Shown piece after piece: positions 18,716 through 28,122 of a stretch of DNA of 64,000 bases (positions are counted from its first letter, which is position 1; each line of letters opens with the position of its first letter). Under the pieces are notes generated by a model. That model saw only the letters and a list, made by a program, of their open reading frames with translations, was not told where the DNA came from and ran no database searches. Source of the DNA: Chitinophagaceae bacterium (lineage in GTDB: Bacteria > Bacteroidota > Bacteroidia > Chitinophagales > UBA10324); NCBI GenBank assembly GCA_016704325.1, contig JADJAG010000006.1, positions 1 to 64,000 of the forward strand. Reading direction: 5' to 3'. A program made the position numbers and the translations under genes.

Positions 18716-20839
18716 ATGCGAACCTGCATTTCATTTTTCCCTTTTTTAATATTCTTTTCCTGCCAATCCATTCAAACCACCTCTCAACAAATGTCAACCT
18801 CAAAGGATAGCACCCATACATACACCAACCACCTCATCCACGAAACCAGCCCTTACCTCTTACAACATGCACACAATCCTGTCAACTGGTATCCCTGGGG
18901 TGAAGAAGCGCTGCAAAAAGCACAGCAGGAAAAGAAGTTACTGATCATCAGCATTGGCTATTCTGCCTGCCACTGGTGCCATGTGATGGAGCATGAATCA
19001 TTTGAGGATTCAGCTACCGCGAAAATCATGAACGATCATTTCATCTGCATCAAAGTAGATCGCGAAGAGCGTCCCGACATTGATCAGGTGTATATGAATG
19101 CAGTTCAACTGATGACAGGCAGTGGTGGCTGGCCACTCAACTGTTTTGCATTGCCTGATGGCCGGCCAATCTATGGTGGTACTTATTTTCAGAAGAAACA
19201 ATGGCAGAATGTATTGCTGAACCTGGCTGATCTTTATAAAACCACGCCTGATAAAGCAATTGACTATGCTGAAAAACTAACAGCAGGTATTCAGCAAAGC
19301 GACCTGGTGAAACTAAATACAGAAACGGTAGACTTTCAATTGAGCACACTTACGCAAACTGTAACGAACTGGAAAAATTATTTTGATCGTGAAGAAGGTG
19401 GTCCCAACCATGCTCCCAAATTTCCTATACCGAATAATTATCGCTTCCTGTTGCGTTATGCTGTTGCTGCTAAGGATGAAGAAGTTAAAAAGCAAGTTGA
19501 GTTGACCTTAGAGAAAATGGCCTATGGCGGCATTTACGATCAACTGGGAGGCGGCTTTGCCCGTTACTCCGTTGATTCTCTTTGGAAGGTTCCGCATTTC
19601 GAAAAGATGCTTTACGATAATGCCCAATTGATTTCGCTTTATAGTGAAGCCTACCAGGAAAGTAAAAATCCGCTTTACAAACAGGTAGTGTATGAAACGC
19701 TGGAATGGATACAACGCGAAATGACCAATGAAGAAGGTGCGTTCTATTCTGCCCTTGATGCGGATTCGGAAGGAGTAGAAGGAAAATATTATGTGTGGTC
19801 GAAAGAAGAACTGCAAAAGATACTTACTGATGACTTTGCTCTTTTTGCAGATTACTTTAATGTAAATAATATTGGATTTTGGGAAGAAGAACATTACATA
19901 CTGCTCAGAAAAAAGTCAGATGCTGAAATTGCCTCAGAGCATAAAATGAATGAGGAAGCGTTACAACGGAAGATTGAATTATTGAAGACGAAAGTGCTGG
20001 CGGTTCGTGAACTACGCATTCATCCCGGCCTTGATGATAAGACACTCACCTCCTGGAATGCAATGATGGTGCATGGTTTTACAGACGCTTATACAACTTT
20101 TGGCGATCAGCGTTTCCTGGATGCAGCACTAAAAAATGCCATGTTTATTTTCGAAAAGCAGTATCGTGCTGATGGTGGATTGAATCACAGTTATAAGAAC
20201 GGTATTTCAACCATTAATGGTTTTCTGGAAGATTACGCTTTTGTGATTGATGCCTGCATCGCTTTGTACCAGGCTACCTTTGATGAGGTATGGCTCCATC
20301 GTGCAAAGCAACTGGCTGACTATACAATAAAACATTTTTATGATGTTGCGGATGGAAGTGGCATGTTTTATTTCACTTCTGATTTGGATGCTGCACTTAT
20401 CGCACGGAAAATGGAGTTGCAGGACAATGTGATTCCGGCCTCCAATTCCGTGATGGCAAACAACCTTTTTTTGCTGGGTAATTATTTTGAAAATGAAAAA
20501 TATTTGGAGATATCATCGCAAATGATGCATACCATGCAAACCAAGGTAGTGAAATGGGGTAGCAGTTATTCAAACTGGTGTATGTTATTATTGAATTATA
20601 CCACCCCTTTTTATGAAGTTGCTGTGGTGGGTCCCAATGCAGGTGAACAACGCCTTGCATTTGGAAATTTTTTCCTGCCTTATAAAATGCTGATTGGAAG
20701 CACGGAAGAAAGTTCCTTACCATTACTTGAAAACAAATTTGTGAAGGGAGAAACACTGATTTATGTGTGTGAAAATAAAACCTGTAAATTGCCGGTGAGG
20801 AAAGTGGAGGAGGCGGTGAGGCAGATGAGGGAGGAATGA
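18716..20839 (+). CDS. DUF255 thioredoxin-fold protein (YyaL/SPATA20 family), probable lipoprotein
   Basis: A 707-residue protein. The ATG at 18716 gives a lipoprotein-type leader ending LIFFSC. The mature part starts with the family hallmark (NHLIHETSPYLLQHA, NPVNWYPWG). A thioredoxin-like domain follows with the CxxC motif SACHWCHVM and the segment FEDSATAKIMND...VDREERPDID. The remainder is an alpha/alpha-toroid domain like the glycosidase-type fold of this family (GGIYDQLGGGFARYSVD, VPHFEKMLYDNAQL). The biochemical function of the family is unsettled. It is divergent from the sensor kinase, and the downstream neighbour is a gene fossil on the other strand. No frame problems. Confidence 0.85.
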   Translation: MRTCISFFPFLIFFSCQSIQTTSQQMSTSKDSTHTYTNHLIHETSPYLLQHAHNPVNWYPWGEEALQKAQQEKKLLIISIGYSACHWCHVMEHESFEDSATAKIMNDHFICIKVDREERPDIDQVYMNAVQLMTGSGGWPLNCFALPDGRPIYGGTYFQKKQWQNVLLNLADLYKTTPDKAIDYAEKLTAGIQQSDLVKLNTETVDFQLSTLTQTVTNWKNYFDREEGGPNHAPKFPIPNNYRFLLRYAVAAKDEEVKKQVELTLEKMAYGGIYDQLGGGFARYSVDSLWKVPHFEKMLYDNAQLISLYSEAYQESKNPLYKQVVYETLEWIQREMTNEEGAFYSALDADSEGVEGKYYVWSKEELQKILTDDFALFADYFNVNNIGFWEEEHYILLRKKSDAEIASEHKMNEEALQRKIELLKTKVLAVRELRIHPGLDDKTLTSWNAMMVHGFTDAYTTFGDQRFLDAALKNAMFIFEKQYRADGGLNHSYKNGISTINGFLEDYAFVIDACIALYQATFDEVWLHRAKQLADYTIKHFYDVADGSGMFYFTSDLDAALIARKMELQDNVIPASNSVMANNLFLLGNYFENEKYLEISSQMMHTMQTKVVKWGSSYSNWCMLLLNYTTPFYEVAVVGPNAGEQRLAFGNFFLPYKMLIGSTEESSLPLLENKFVKGETLIYVCENKTCKLPVRKVEEAVRQMREE

Positions 20840-20954
20840 ATTTAAGATACTGCACATCACCCCGGGGCCCCTCAATTGGCGCCTTTCTCCTGTACCTTTC
20901 TATTCCTTCGTGGGAAGGTTTTCGCTTAAAATGTGATGTTCTTCAAATTAGCAT

Positions 20955-21030
20955 ATGTCAACTCAACTCCGCTGAACTTGGCTAAGCTCGACTCAATTCA
21001 TCTCAACTCGTTTCATCTCAATTCCCGGAT
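20955..21030. repeat. Degenerate TCAACTC/TCATCTC-type low-complexity tract
   Basis: A run of imperfect short repeats of the form (C)TCAACTC, CTCAATTC and TCATCTCAA lies between the DUF255 gene and the truncated radical SAM copy and overlaps the latter's stop. It may mark the point where the copy was cut off. Confidence 0.5.
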
Positions 21031-21416
21031 GTCTGCATCAATGCGAACTGCCGGCACATAATATTTTCCATCAAGCCATCTAACAGCTGTATATGCAAAA
21101 GGCGGAAGGGTAGGAGCATCTTTTTTTCTTTCACATAAGAAGAAAGATAAAGTTGTGTATGTGCAGGTGCCATTTGAGTAGCTACGGCTATCTCCTTATC
21201 GATAACTGTTAGTACACCTGTTTTTTTATCGAAACCAATTGGTTTGCGGCCAGGTAATTCAAGCAGGTCGCTTCCTTCGGGCAACGCTATAAAATCATCT
21301 GTATCTAATGCAACTGCATCAAAACCTGAACGGCCTGACATATGTAAATCAGGATCGTCGAAGATTTTGCCGTTAGAATCGGCGTGAAGCAGGTTTGGAA
21401 TTTCTTTTAATTTCAT
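21013..21416 (-). pseudogene. Truncated N-terminal copy of the radical SAM gene at 28123-29424
   Basis: From ATG 21414-21416 (MKLKEIPNLLHADS) the reading follows the first 130 or so residues of the intact radical SAM protein downstream. Shared blocks include MSGRSGFDAVAL, LPEGSDL, IGFDKKTG, MAPAHTQLYLSSY and YVPAVRIDADIRE, about three quarters identical by eye. One base is missing in the T run at 21121-21127; restoring it gives DAPTLPPFAYTAV and carries the frame to a stop at 21013. The copy ends well before the CxxxCxxC radical SAM motif, so it cannot be an enzyme of that class. It might still encode the N-terminal domain alone. It lies on the same strand as the intact gene. Confidence 0.7.
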
Positions 21417-21456
21417 TGAAAGCAATTGCAAAGACTAGCCTGAAGCACCAACTTTT

Positions 21457-22944
21457 ATGAGATTATTATCTTGTGATATAATTCAGAACACTTTGAAGAA
21501 AATATTTTTGTTATTCCCACTCCTGGTTTTCATGTCATGCAGGCATGAACAAAAGCTCACAGCAGGAGATTTTAGTCAATTAGTCCCTTACCGTATTGGC
21601 AATTACTGGGGATTTTCAGATACGTTGAAGCACATAGTTATTCCCGTGAAGTATGATGATGTTGAAATAATCAATGACACCATGGCCAGGGTGAAGTCGA
21701 AAAATATCATCCGGTTTATTAATACTGCGGAGAAAGAAATTTTTCCCTTTCCTTATTTCGATTTCGATGGATTTTCCGAAGGCATGGGCATAGTGATCCA
21801 AATGCGCAAGTATGGTTTCATCAACATGCAGGGCAAAGAAATTGTGGCGCCTAAATATGATAATGCAACTCCTTTCTTTCATGGCCTTTCAAAAGTGAAA
21901 TTGGGCGATATGTATGGTTTCGTGAATAAGGAAGGGAAGGAAGTGATTCCTGTCATTCATTCTTATATAGATATCTACTCAGAAGGTACCTACAAAGCTA
22001 TCTCCGAAACAAAGATTGCCGTGTACGATACTCTTGGCAATGTGATTATTCCATTTCAATCGGGGGCGATAGACAATTTCAGCGATGGACTCATCAAAAC
22101 TTTTACACCTGAGGGGTATTGTTATAAGGACAAGAAGGGTCGGGCACGTTTCTATCTTCGCTATCCTTTCTGTTCAAAGTTTGTGAATGGCAGAGCATAT
22201 GCCGGTGCAGAAGACCATTATGGTATTCTTGATAAGAAAGGAAAAATGCTTACACCTGCTATTTTTGAAGATGTTGAACTGAGTGAATCAGGTCCAATCA
22301 TGGTGATGCTTCAGGGAATGGCAGGCTATCTTGATTCATTGGGAAATCCGGTGATTCCACTTCGCTATAATGATGCTGAACCGTTTGTAAACGGATTTGC
22401 TTCAGTGGCAAGCAACGATCTTGTTGCACTGATCAACACAAAAGGTACGGTTTTGACACCTTTTATTTACGATTATCTCAGGGTAACGCCTCTAGGAAAA
22501 GTTGTTTACACGAAAAACTCTAAATACGGAATCATGGACACCCTTGGACATGAGCTTACCGATGCCATATACGATATGGTTAGAACAGATCAATACAGGG
22601 AACAGCATCTTCTGAGAACGCTTGGAGTGAATGATTTCTACACGCCCACCAAATATCCTATTGTTGAACAAAATGGTAAATTCGGATTTATCAATTTACA
22701 GGGAAAAGGGATTTGCTCATTAAAATACGATGAAGTGAATCCATTCTCTGAAGGTTTTGCCGCTGTTAGCATTGATCACATGTGGGGTTACATTAATGAG
22801 AATGGAGAAGAAGTGATTCCGCTTAAATATAAGGGTGCAGCGAACTTTAAAAACGGATTGGCTAAAATTAACACACCGGATCATTTCGGTTTCATCAACA
22901 AGAAGGGAGTAGAATTTTTTGAAGACAATGCAGATCCGCAATAA
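21457..22944 (+). CDS. WG-repeat lipoprotein
   Basis: A 495-residue protein with a lipoprotein signal (LKKIFLLFPLLVFMSC). An alternative TTG start at 21493 would give a tighter leader. The mature part is a chain of WG beta-repeats of about 45-60 residues. Each has the pattern YGFINxxGKEIVxPKYDxxxPFxxGLAKV (examples: KYGFINMQGKEIVAPKYD, MYGFVNKEGKEVIP, KFGFINLQGK, MWGYINENGEEVIPLKY). At least seven units are visible. WG repeats are likely protein-binding surfaces; the partner is unknown. Its stop at 22942-22944 abuts the stop of the convergent TPR gene with no base between. It probably sits in the periplasm or on the outer membrane. Confidence 0.82.
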   Translation: MRLLSCDIIQNTLKKIFLLFPLLVFMSCRHEQKLTAGDFSQLVPYRIGNYWGFSDTLKHIVIPVKYDDVEIINDTMARVKSKNIIRFINTAEKEIFPFPYFDFDGFSEGMGIVIQMRKYGFINMQGKEIVAPKYDNATPFFHGLSKVKLGDMYGFVNKEGKEVIPVIHSYIDIYSEGTYKAISETKIAVYDTLGNVIIPFQSGAIDNFSDGLIKTFTPEGYCYKDKKGRARFYLRYPFCSKFVNGRAYAGAEDHYGILDKKGKMLTPAIFEDVELSESGPIMVMLQGMAGYLDSLGNPVIPLRYNDAEPFVNGFASVASNDLVALINTKGTVLTPFIYDYLRVTPLGKVVYTKNSKYGIMDTLGHELTDAIYDMVRTDQYREQHLLRTLGVNDFYTPTKYPIVEQNGKFGFINLQGKGICSLKYDEVNPFSEGFAAVSIDHMWGYINENGEEVIPLKYKGAANFKNGLAKINTPDHFGFINKKGVEFFEDNADPQ

Positions 22945-24516
22945 TCAGAAATACTTAAGATAACTGAGTTTGGTCTTGAGTTGTTCATTGTTTGGTGAAT
23001 ATTTCAATCCTGTCTCAAGCCTCTGTTTAGCTTTCGGTTTATTCCCTTTCCTTATGTAGTAAGATGATTCTTCACCATAAGCCCATCCAATCAAATTATC
23101 CTTCAGTTCCGTATCAGGATGATCTTTGTAAAACAATTCAAACATTGAAATGTACTTCGTGCCTGCGTCGGCCTTGTTGCGATTAAAATTTTCACCGGCA
23201 AGCTGCAGGTACAGGTAAGCGTAAATATTCTGAATATTTTTATTCTCTGATAAGAATGGAAATACCTGCATAAAATGATTCAGGGAATCGATAACCTCTT
23301 CCGCTTCGGCATTGCGGGCCTGAGAAAGGTATTGCATAACCACTTCCGTAATAAGAGAATGAAGTACAAGGTTGTTTGGATTGATAGCAATTGCTTTCGT
23401 GAAGTACGAGAGTGATTTTGTGTCATTGGATTTTAACGCTTCAGCAGTTCCTAAATAGAAATAGTTGATGAATTGGATATCAGCTAATGCGACAGAATCC
23501 CTGATGTTTTCACTCAGGTAGGAATAAAATGAATCGTAGTGAACCTTGTCATTTTGATTCAACAACAACTCACGTGCTACTTTTTCAAAGTATGATTGTA
23601 CCACCTGGCGGGCTACTTCTTTGTGAGTATAGTTCACATACTTTACCAGGTACTCTTTATTTTGATCATAATGATTTACCAGATCGTCTGCAACAAATTG
23701 TTCAAGGCAGTAGAGGATCAGGAATGAAGTTCGTTCACTGGGATAAAGCCGGTATGATTTTTCAAAGGTTGTAAGCGCATTTGCATACTGCTTGTTGTCT
23801 AATAAATCAACTCCCTTGTTGTAGTATTGCAAACCTGCAAGTTCGATGAGTGAAATATCAGAATCACTGTAGTAGCTCTTATAAAATAAATCATTGACTG
23901 AGCTGGTTGCGAGATCTGCGTCAGAAATAAGTTTTTCGGCCTTTAGATAATCTAAATACTGCTTTTTCATTTCATCAGTCACAACTGAAATAAGTCCCTG
24001 CGGATCGGTTGTTTCAACCATGATGTTTTCTGCTCCGGGGTTTACAACCAGGTAAATATGTGTCGGAGTTTCTTTAATAGTGTATCGGATTCCTACTTTG
24101 TCAAAGAGAATTGCATAAAGGGCACTTGCGGTTACACAATTATAGGTTCCGGATTCAAAGATTTCGTTGAAGTAGGCACTCAGCCAGTACTTGGTGAAAA
24201 ATTTTTTGTGCGTGAGATCAAAATAGTTTTGTACTGTTTTGCTGAGTGTCTTTTTTGACTTTTCACTCTTAAGGTGCTCTGTAAAACCATTGACGGCCTG
24301 TTCAGCTTCACCAATACTCATGTCTGCAGCTCCAGAATCTATCACCATAAAAAGTTCTACCGCACTATAAGACTGTTTTTTTTCAATGGCGTCAAAAATT
24401 TTCTCTTCCTGGCTGCTGTTGAAATGAAGTTTAGTAATGGTAAGTTGTGTGGTCTTCTGACATTCTCCTTTAAGAAAAATGCACGAACACAGTAAGGCCA
24501 AAAGAAATTTCTTCAT
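22945..24516 (-). CDS. Secreted TPR protein with transglutaminase-like N-terminal domain
   Basis: A 523-residue protein with a signal peptide (MKKFLLALLCSCIFLKG). Residues about 100-175 form a transglutaminase/papain-like segment with possible catalytic residues C127 in YNCVTASALYAI, H153 in PTHIYLVV and D171 in ETTDPQG. From about 225 onward there are tetratricopeptide-type helical pairs (YYNKGVDLLDNKQYANALTTF, SLSYFTKAIAINPNN). The transglutaminase-like plus TPR layout resembles SirB1-type proteins. A protein-processing or scaffold role is inference. It is convergent with the WG-repeat lipoprotein and their stops touch. Upstream (24517-25323) lies a gene-poor stretch with a T9SS fossil. Confidence 0.75.
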   Translation of the reverse strand: MKKFLLALLCSCIFLKGECQKTTQLTITKLHFNSSQEEKIFDAIEKKQSYSAVELFMVIDSGAADMSIGEAEQAVNGFTEHLKSEKSKKTLSKTVQNYFDLTHKKFFTKYWLSAYFNEIFESGTYNCVTASALYAILFDKVGIRYTIKETPTHIYLVVNPGAENIMVETTDPQGLISVVTDEMKKQYLDYLKAEKLISDADLATSSVNDLFYKSYYSDSDISLIELAGLQYYNKGVDLLDNKQYANALTTFEKSYRLYPSERTSFLILYCLEQFVADDLVNHYDQNKEYLVKYVNYTHKEVARQVVQSYFEKVARELLLNQNDKVHYDSFYSYLSENIRDSVALADIQFINYFYLGTAEALKSNDTKSLSYFTKAIAINPNNLVLHSLITEVVMQYLSQARNAEAEEVIDSLNHFMQVFPFLSENKNIQNIYAYLYLQLAGENFNRNKADAGTKYISMFELFYKDHPDTELKDNLIGWAYGEESSYYIRKGNKPKAKQRLETGLKYSPNNEQLKTKLSYLKYF

Positions 24517-24717
24517 GACTTGAAGGTAGTAGAAAATTGCTTCTTGCCAGGAGAATATTCTTTGTTTTTGAAATTAATCAAAAGAATTTCTCGCAGCTTA
24601 TCTGCGGGGTAAAAAAAGTAAAAAAATGGTTTGCTAAGCAAACTCCATCAAGATACCTCAATGCTCAGTATCGGGGAGATTCATTGAATCAATACTCATC
24701 TATTAAAATGCAAAGAA

Positions 24718-25090
24718 GTATAAAATCACTTAGCTTATGCTGTATGATGAACGTATTATTCGTGAATGCTTTTTTTTGCAGGCTTATTATTCATTCAATA
24801 AAAACAGGCCCGCTTATAACCAGTTTGCAGGCAGGTATAAGATTTTCTAAATACAGGTGACTATTTCCATTAATTCTTTTAAAGTGAATGCAAGTGATGC
24901 CATTTTCGATCATTATCCGATTATTGATTTTGAGTATTAGTATTGTTAACTGGAAATGTCCACTAAAAATTTGTCCTTCGGAAATCAATCGATGAAGCTT
25001 GATTTGACATCACTATTGCCCGGTATTTATTTTCTCAACATAAAAAGTGGGACAAAAAGTTTAGTTCAAAATTCAACAAAGAGCAGATTC
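24718..25090 (+). pseudogene. Remnant of a T9SS-secreted protein (signal-like start, sorting-tail end)
   Basis: An ATG at 24718 begins a signal-peptide-like stretch (MQRSIKSLSLCCMMNVLF) that soon stops. In a different frame at 24992-25090 the sequence LDLTSLLPGIYFLNIKSGTK then LVQ reads like the final strands of a type A sorting domain, with the last residues thrown out of frame by an A run (25067-25070). Middle domains are absent. I read this as a decayed cargo gene. The rest of 24517-25323 contains nothing I can support; an apparent reading at 25089-25271 (minus) is not protein-like enough. Confidence 0.5.
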
Positions 25091-25323
25091 AATCCGCCAA
25101 CTTTCCATCATCCCAGCCCTTCTCATCAATAGGCTTTTGCCTGATCGCCAGTTCATCATTGATGGACAGTTCGGGCAACCTGACAGTGAACTGTGGTTTC
25201 CTGTTAACCTTTTTTGACAAAGAATAATCTCTATATTTAGTCCGGGCTAAAAAAGGGGAGTTGCCTTCCATTTATTTACATTCATTATCATTTGATATTT
25301 TCAATCATTAAAAAAGCAGAACC

Positions 25324-26916
25324 ATGAAATTAAAATCACTGATTGCAACATTGCTGATTATAACAATCACCTACTTTGCTAACGCCCAGCAAACAAAAAA
25401 AGGCGCTCCTGCTGCCCAGACAGGTAAACCCAACATCATCATCATTTGGGGAGATGACATAGGGCAATCAAATATCAGTGCCTACTCTTTTGGGGTGATG
25501 GGTTATCGGACTCCCAATATTGACAGGGTGGCAAAGGAAGGGGTTATGTTTACCGATTATTATGCAGAGCAAAGCTGTACTGCCGGTCGGGCGTCATTTA
25601 TTACAGGTCAATGTGGTTTGCGCACCGGATTAACCAAGGTAGGATTACCGGGTGCAGCTATAGGGCTTCAGAAGGAAGATCCAACCATTGCGGAACTGCT
25701 AAAAGGCCAGGGTTATGCAACGGGACAGTTTGGAAAAAATCACTTAGGTGATCGTGATGAGTTTTTGCCAACCATGCATGGTTTTGATGAATTTTATGGT
25801 AACCTCTATCACCTGAATGCGGAAGAGGAACCGGAATTGCGTGATTATCCAAGTGAAAAAGATTTTCCGGGTTTCAGAGAAAAGTTCGGCCCGCGTGGTG
25901 TGCTGCATTGTTATGCAAATGGCGATGGAACCCAAAGAATTGAAAACACAGGTCCACTCACAAAAAAGCGAATGGAGACCATTGATGATGAAACGGCAAC
26001 TATGAGTGCTGCATTTATTGAGAAACAGGTAAAGGCGGGTAAACCCGTTTTTTTATGGGTAAACTTTACGCATATGCACTTTCGCACACATGTGAAGCCT
26101 GAAAGTATAGGACAATCGGGCCGTTGGCAAAGCGAGTACCATGATGCAATGATTGACCATGATAAGAACGTAGGTACTGTTTTGGACATGATTGATAAAC
26201 TGGGTATTGGTGAAAACACCATAGTAATGTACAGCACAGATAATGGTCCGCACCGCAATAGCTGGCCCGATGCAGGTACTACGCCTTTCCGCAGCGAAAA
26301 GAATTCAAACTGGGAAGGGGCGTACCGTGTACCTGCCCTGGTACGCTGGCCCGGTCATATTAAGGCAGGTACCGTATCGAACGAAATGATTGCTCATCTC
26401 GACTGGATGCCCACGCTATTGGCCGCTGCAGGTGTGCCTGATGTAAAGGAAAATTTACTTACAGGCTATTCTGCAGCAGGCAAAACATTTAAAGTTCACC
26501 TGGATGGATATAACATGTTGCCATTACTTACGGGTCAAACGACTAAGAATCCACGCACAGAGTTTTTGTATTTTAGTGATGATGCAGCATTAACTGCTTT
26601 GCGCTATGATAACTGGAAGCTTATATTTATGGAGCAACGGGCACCGGGTACATTACGAATCTGGTCAGAGCCGTTTACTCCGTTAAGGGTGCCTTTGATT
26701 TATAACCTTCGAACAGATCCCTACGAATACGCATCAATCACTTCCAATACTTACTATGACTGGCTGTTGGACCATGCCTATCTTCTGGTACCTGCCCAGG
26801 TGTATGTAGGTAATTACATTCAATCATTTAAAGATTTTCCACCTCGCCAAAGTGCTGCTTCATTCAACCTTGATGATGTATTTAAAAAGTTGCAGGAAAG
26901 TGGTGGCAGCAAATAG
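25324..26916 (+). CDS. Secreted arylsulfatase-family enzyme
   Basis: A 530-residue protein with a signal peptide ending ANAQ. It belongs to the type I sulfatases. The metal-binding pair D44-D45 sits in IIWGDDIGQSN. The catalytic Cys85 lies in the CxAGR signature CTAGRASFITG and must be converted to formylglycine by a maturase. FGKNHLGD, WVNFTHMHFRTH and MYSTDNGPHRNSW supply further active-site positions. Alkyl or aryl sulfate esters are the class substrates; the natural one is unknown. A terminator follows, and the HAD lipoprotein gene begins 75 bases downstream. No maturase was recognised in the window. Confidence 0.88.
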   Translation: MKLKSLIATLLIITITYFANAQQTKKGAPAAQTGKPNIIIIWGDDIGQSNISAYSFGVMGYRTPNIDRVAKEGVMFTDYYAEQSCTAGRASFITGQCGLRTGLTKVGLPGAAIGLQKEDPTIAELLKGQGYATGQFGKNHLGDRDEFLPTMHGFDEFYGNLYHLNAEEEPELRDYPSEKDFPGFREKFGPRGVLHCYANGDGTQRIENTGPLTKKRMETIDDETATMSAAFIEKQVKAGKPVFLWVNFTHMHFRTHVKPESIGQSGRWQSEYHDAMIDHDKNVGTVLDMIDKLGIGENTIVMYSTDNGPHRNSWPDAGTTPFRSEKNSNWEGAYRVPALVRWPGHIKAGTVSNEMIAHLDWMPTLLAAAGVPDVKENLLTGYSAAGKTFKVHLDGYNMLPLLTGQTTKNPRTEFLYFSDDAALTALRYDNWKLIFMEQRAPGTLRIWSEPFTPLRVPLIYNLRTDPYEYASITSNTYYDWLLDHAYLLVPAQVYVGNYIQSFKDFPPRQSAASFNLDDVFKKLQESGGSK

Positions 26917-26935
26917 TATAGGATGATTTATTTAC

Positions 26936-26969
26936 CAACGGACATCTTTCGGATGTCCGTTGTTTTTTT
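26936..26969 (+). terminator. Rho-independent terminator after the sulfatase
   Basis: CAACGGACATC pairs perfectly with GATGTCCGTTG around the loop TTTCG, followed by seven T. It lies 20 bases past the sulfatase stop and before the HAD gene, so the two genes may not be fully co-transcribed. Confidence 0.85.
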
Positions 26970-26991
26970 CAATAGAATTAATTGATACGCC

Positions 26992-28050
26992 ATGATAAGA
27001 ATAATGAAAGTCATGAAAGTGAAAACACAATTAGGTTTATTGGCACTAACAGTCATGGCAAATTTTGTATTCAGCTGTAATGAACCACAACCGGAAACTG
27101 AATCAGGTAGCGGAGTGTCAACTGTCGTTGCGGATCCACTTCCTTCGTGGAATGAAGGCGCCTCTAAAAAATCCATCATTGATTTTGTAAATGATGCAAC
27201 TAAGGAAGGCGGATCGGATTTTATTCCTGTTGAAGATCGTATTGCTGTGTTTGACAATGATGGGACACTATGGCCTGAACAACCTGTTCCAAATCAGCTG
27301 ATGTTCGCAATTGATAATCTGAGAGCTTTCGCACTGACGCATCCCGAATTTCAAAAGGATGCTGTTTTGAAAGGAGTACTCGATGGTGATATAGGGCTTT
27401 TAAAAAAGGCTGGCATTCCTGGTTTGTTGAAGTTAATCAATGCCAGTCATAACAACCAGACAGAAGCTGCATTTAGCCGGGCCGTGTTAAACTGGGCAGA
27501 CACCGCAAAGGATAAAAAATTTGGAAAGTTGTATAAAGAAGTAATTTATCAACCCATGGTGGAACTGCTGAATTATTTAAGGGCACATGATTTCAAAACA
27601 TTTATTGTGAGTGGTGGCGGTGCCGATTTTATGAGACCCTGGTGTGAAGAAGCATATGGTATTCCCCCTTATCAGGTGATTGGCAGTTATGGTGAATTGA
27701 GGTATGATGTGGTAGATGGAAAGCCTGTGATTACTAAAGTAGCGGGCGAACCTTTCATTGATGATAAAACCGGAAAGCCATTAGCTATTCATCGGTTTAT
27801 TGGTAAAGTGCCTGTTTTCTGTGCAGGAAACAGCGATGGCGATCAGGCCATGATGCAATATACGAGCAGCAGCAAATACAAAAGTTTGTGTTTGATCGTG
27901 CATCATACAGATTCCGTAAGAGAATACCGGTATGATCTGAAAACATTAAGCGGACATTTAGAGACGACGTTGGTGGAAGCGAAGGAAAAAAACTGGCTCG
28001 TTGTAGATATGAAAAATGATTTCAACCGGATATTTTTGTTTGATAAATGA
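26992..28050 (+). CDS. HAD-superfamily phosphatase, lipoprotein
   Basis: A 352-residue protein with a lipoprotein leader ending ANFVFSC, so it is anchored in the periplasm or outer membrane. HAD motif I is FDNDGTLW with the nucleophile and acid aspartates. Motif II is FIVSGGGADFM and motif IV is GNSDGDQAMM. The helical cap lies between motifs I and II. The closest general class is the phosphoserine phosphatase-like haloacid dehalogenase group. The substrate is unknown. It sits just after the sulfatase in the same orientation, which could indicate joint scavenging of sulfate and phosphate esters, though a strong terminator lies between them. Confidence 0.8.
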   Translation: MIRIMKVMKVKTQLGLLALTVMANFVFSCNEPQPETESGSGVSTVVADPLPSWNEGASKKSIIDFVNDATKEGGSDFIPVEDRIAVFDNDGTLWPEQPVPNQLMFAIDNLRAFALTHPEFQKDAVLKGVLDGDIGLLKKAGIPGLLKLINASHNNQTEAAFSRAVLNWADTAKDKKFGKLYKEVIYQPMVELLNYLRAHDFKTFIVSGGGADFMRPWCEEAYGIPPYQVIGSYGELRYDVVDGKPVITKVAGEPFIDDKTGKPLAIHRFIGKVPVFCAGNSDGDQAMMQYTSSSKYKSLCLIVHHTDSVREYRYDLKTLSGHLETTLVEAKEKNWLVVDMKNDFNRIFLFDK

Positions 28051-28122
28051 TAAGGATTGGCTTATCAAAAAATATGGAAGGAATTACCTGAGATAAAAAT
28101 TACAATTTCGATACTGCATTCA

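Noticed and set aside
18636..18821. Minus-strand open frame of 61 codons upstream of DUF255
   Set aside because: It overlaps the DUF255 start in antisense and has no recognisable content.
24537..24860. Plus-strand open frame of 107 codons
   Set aside because: The N-terminal half is not protein-like; only the part from 24718 resembles a signal peptide and is treated as a fossil.
25089..25271. Minus-strand open frame of 60 codons
   Set aside because: No recognisable features, and it overlaps the end of the T9SS fossil. Not supported.
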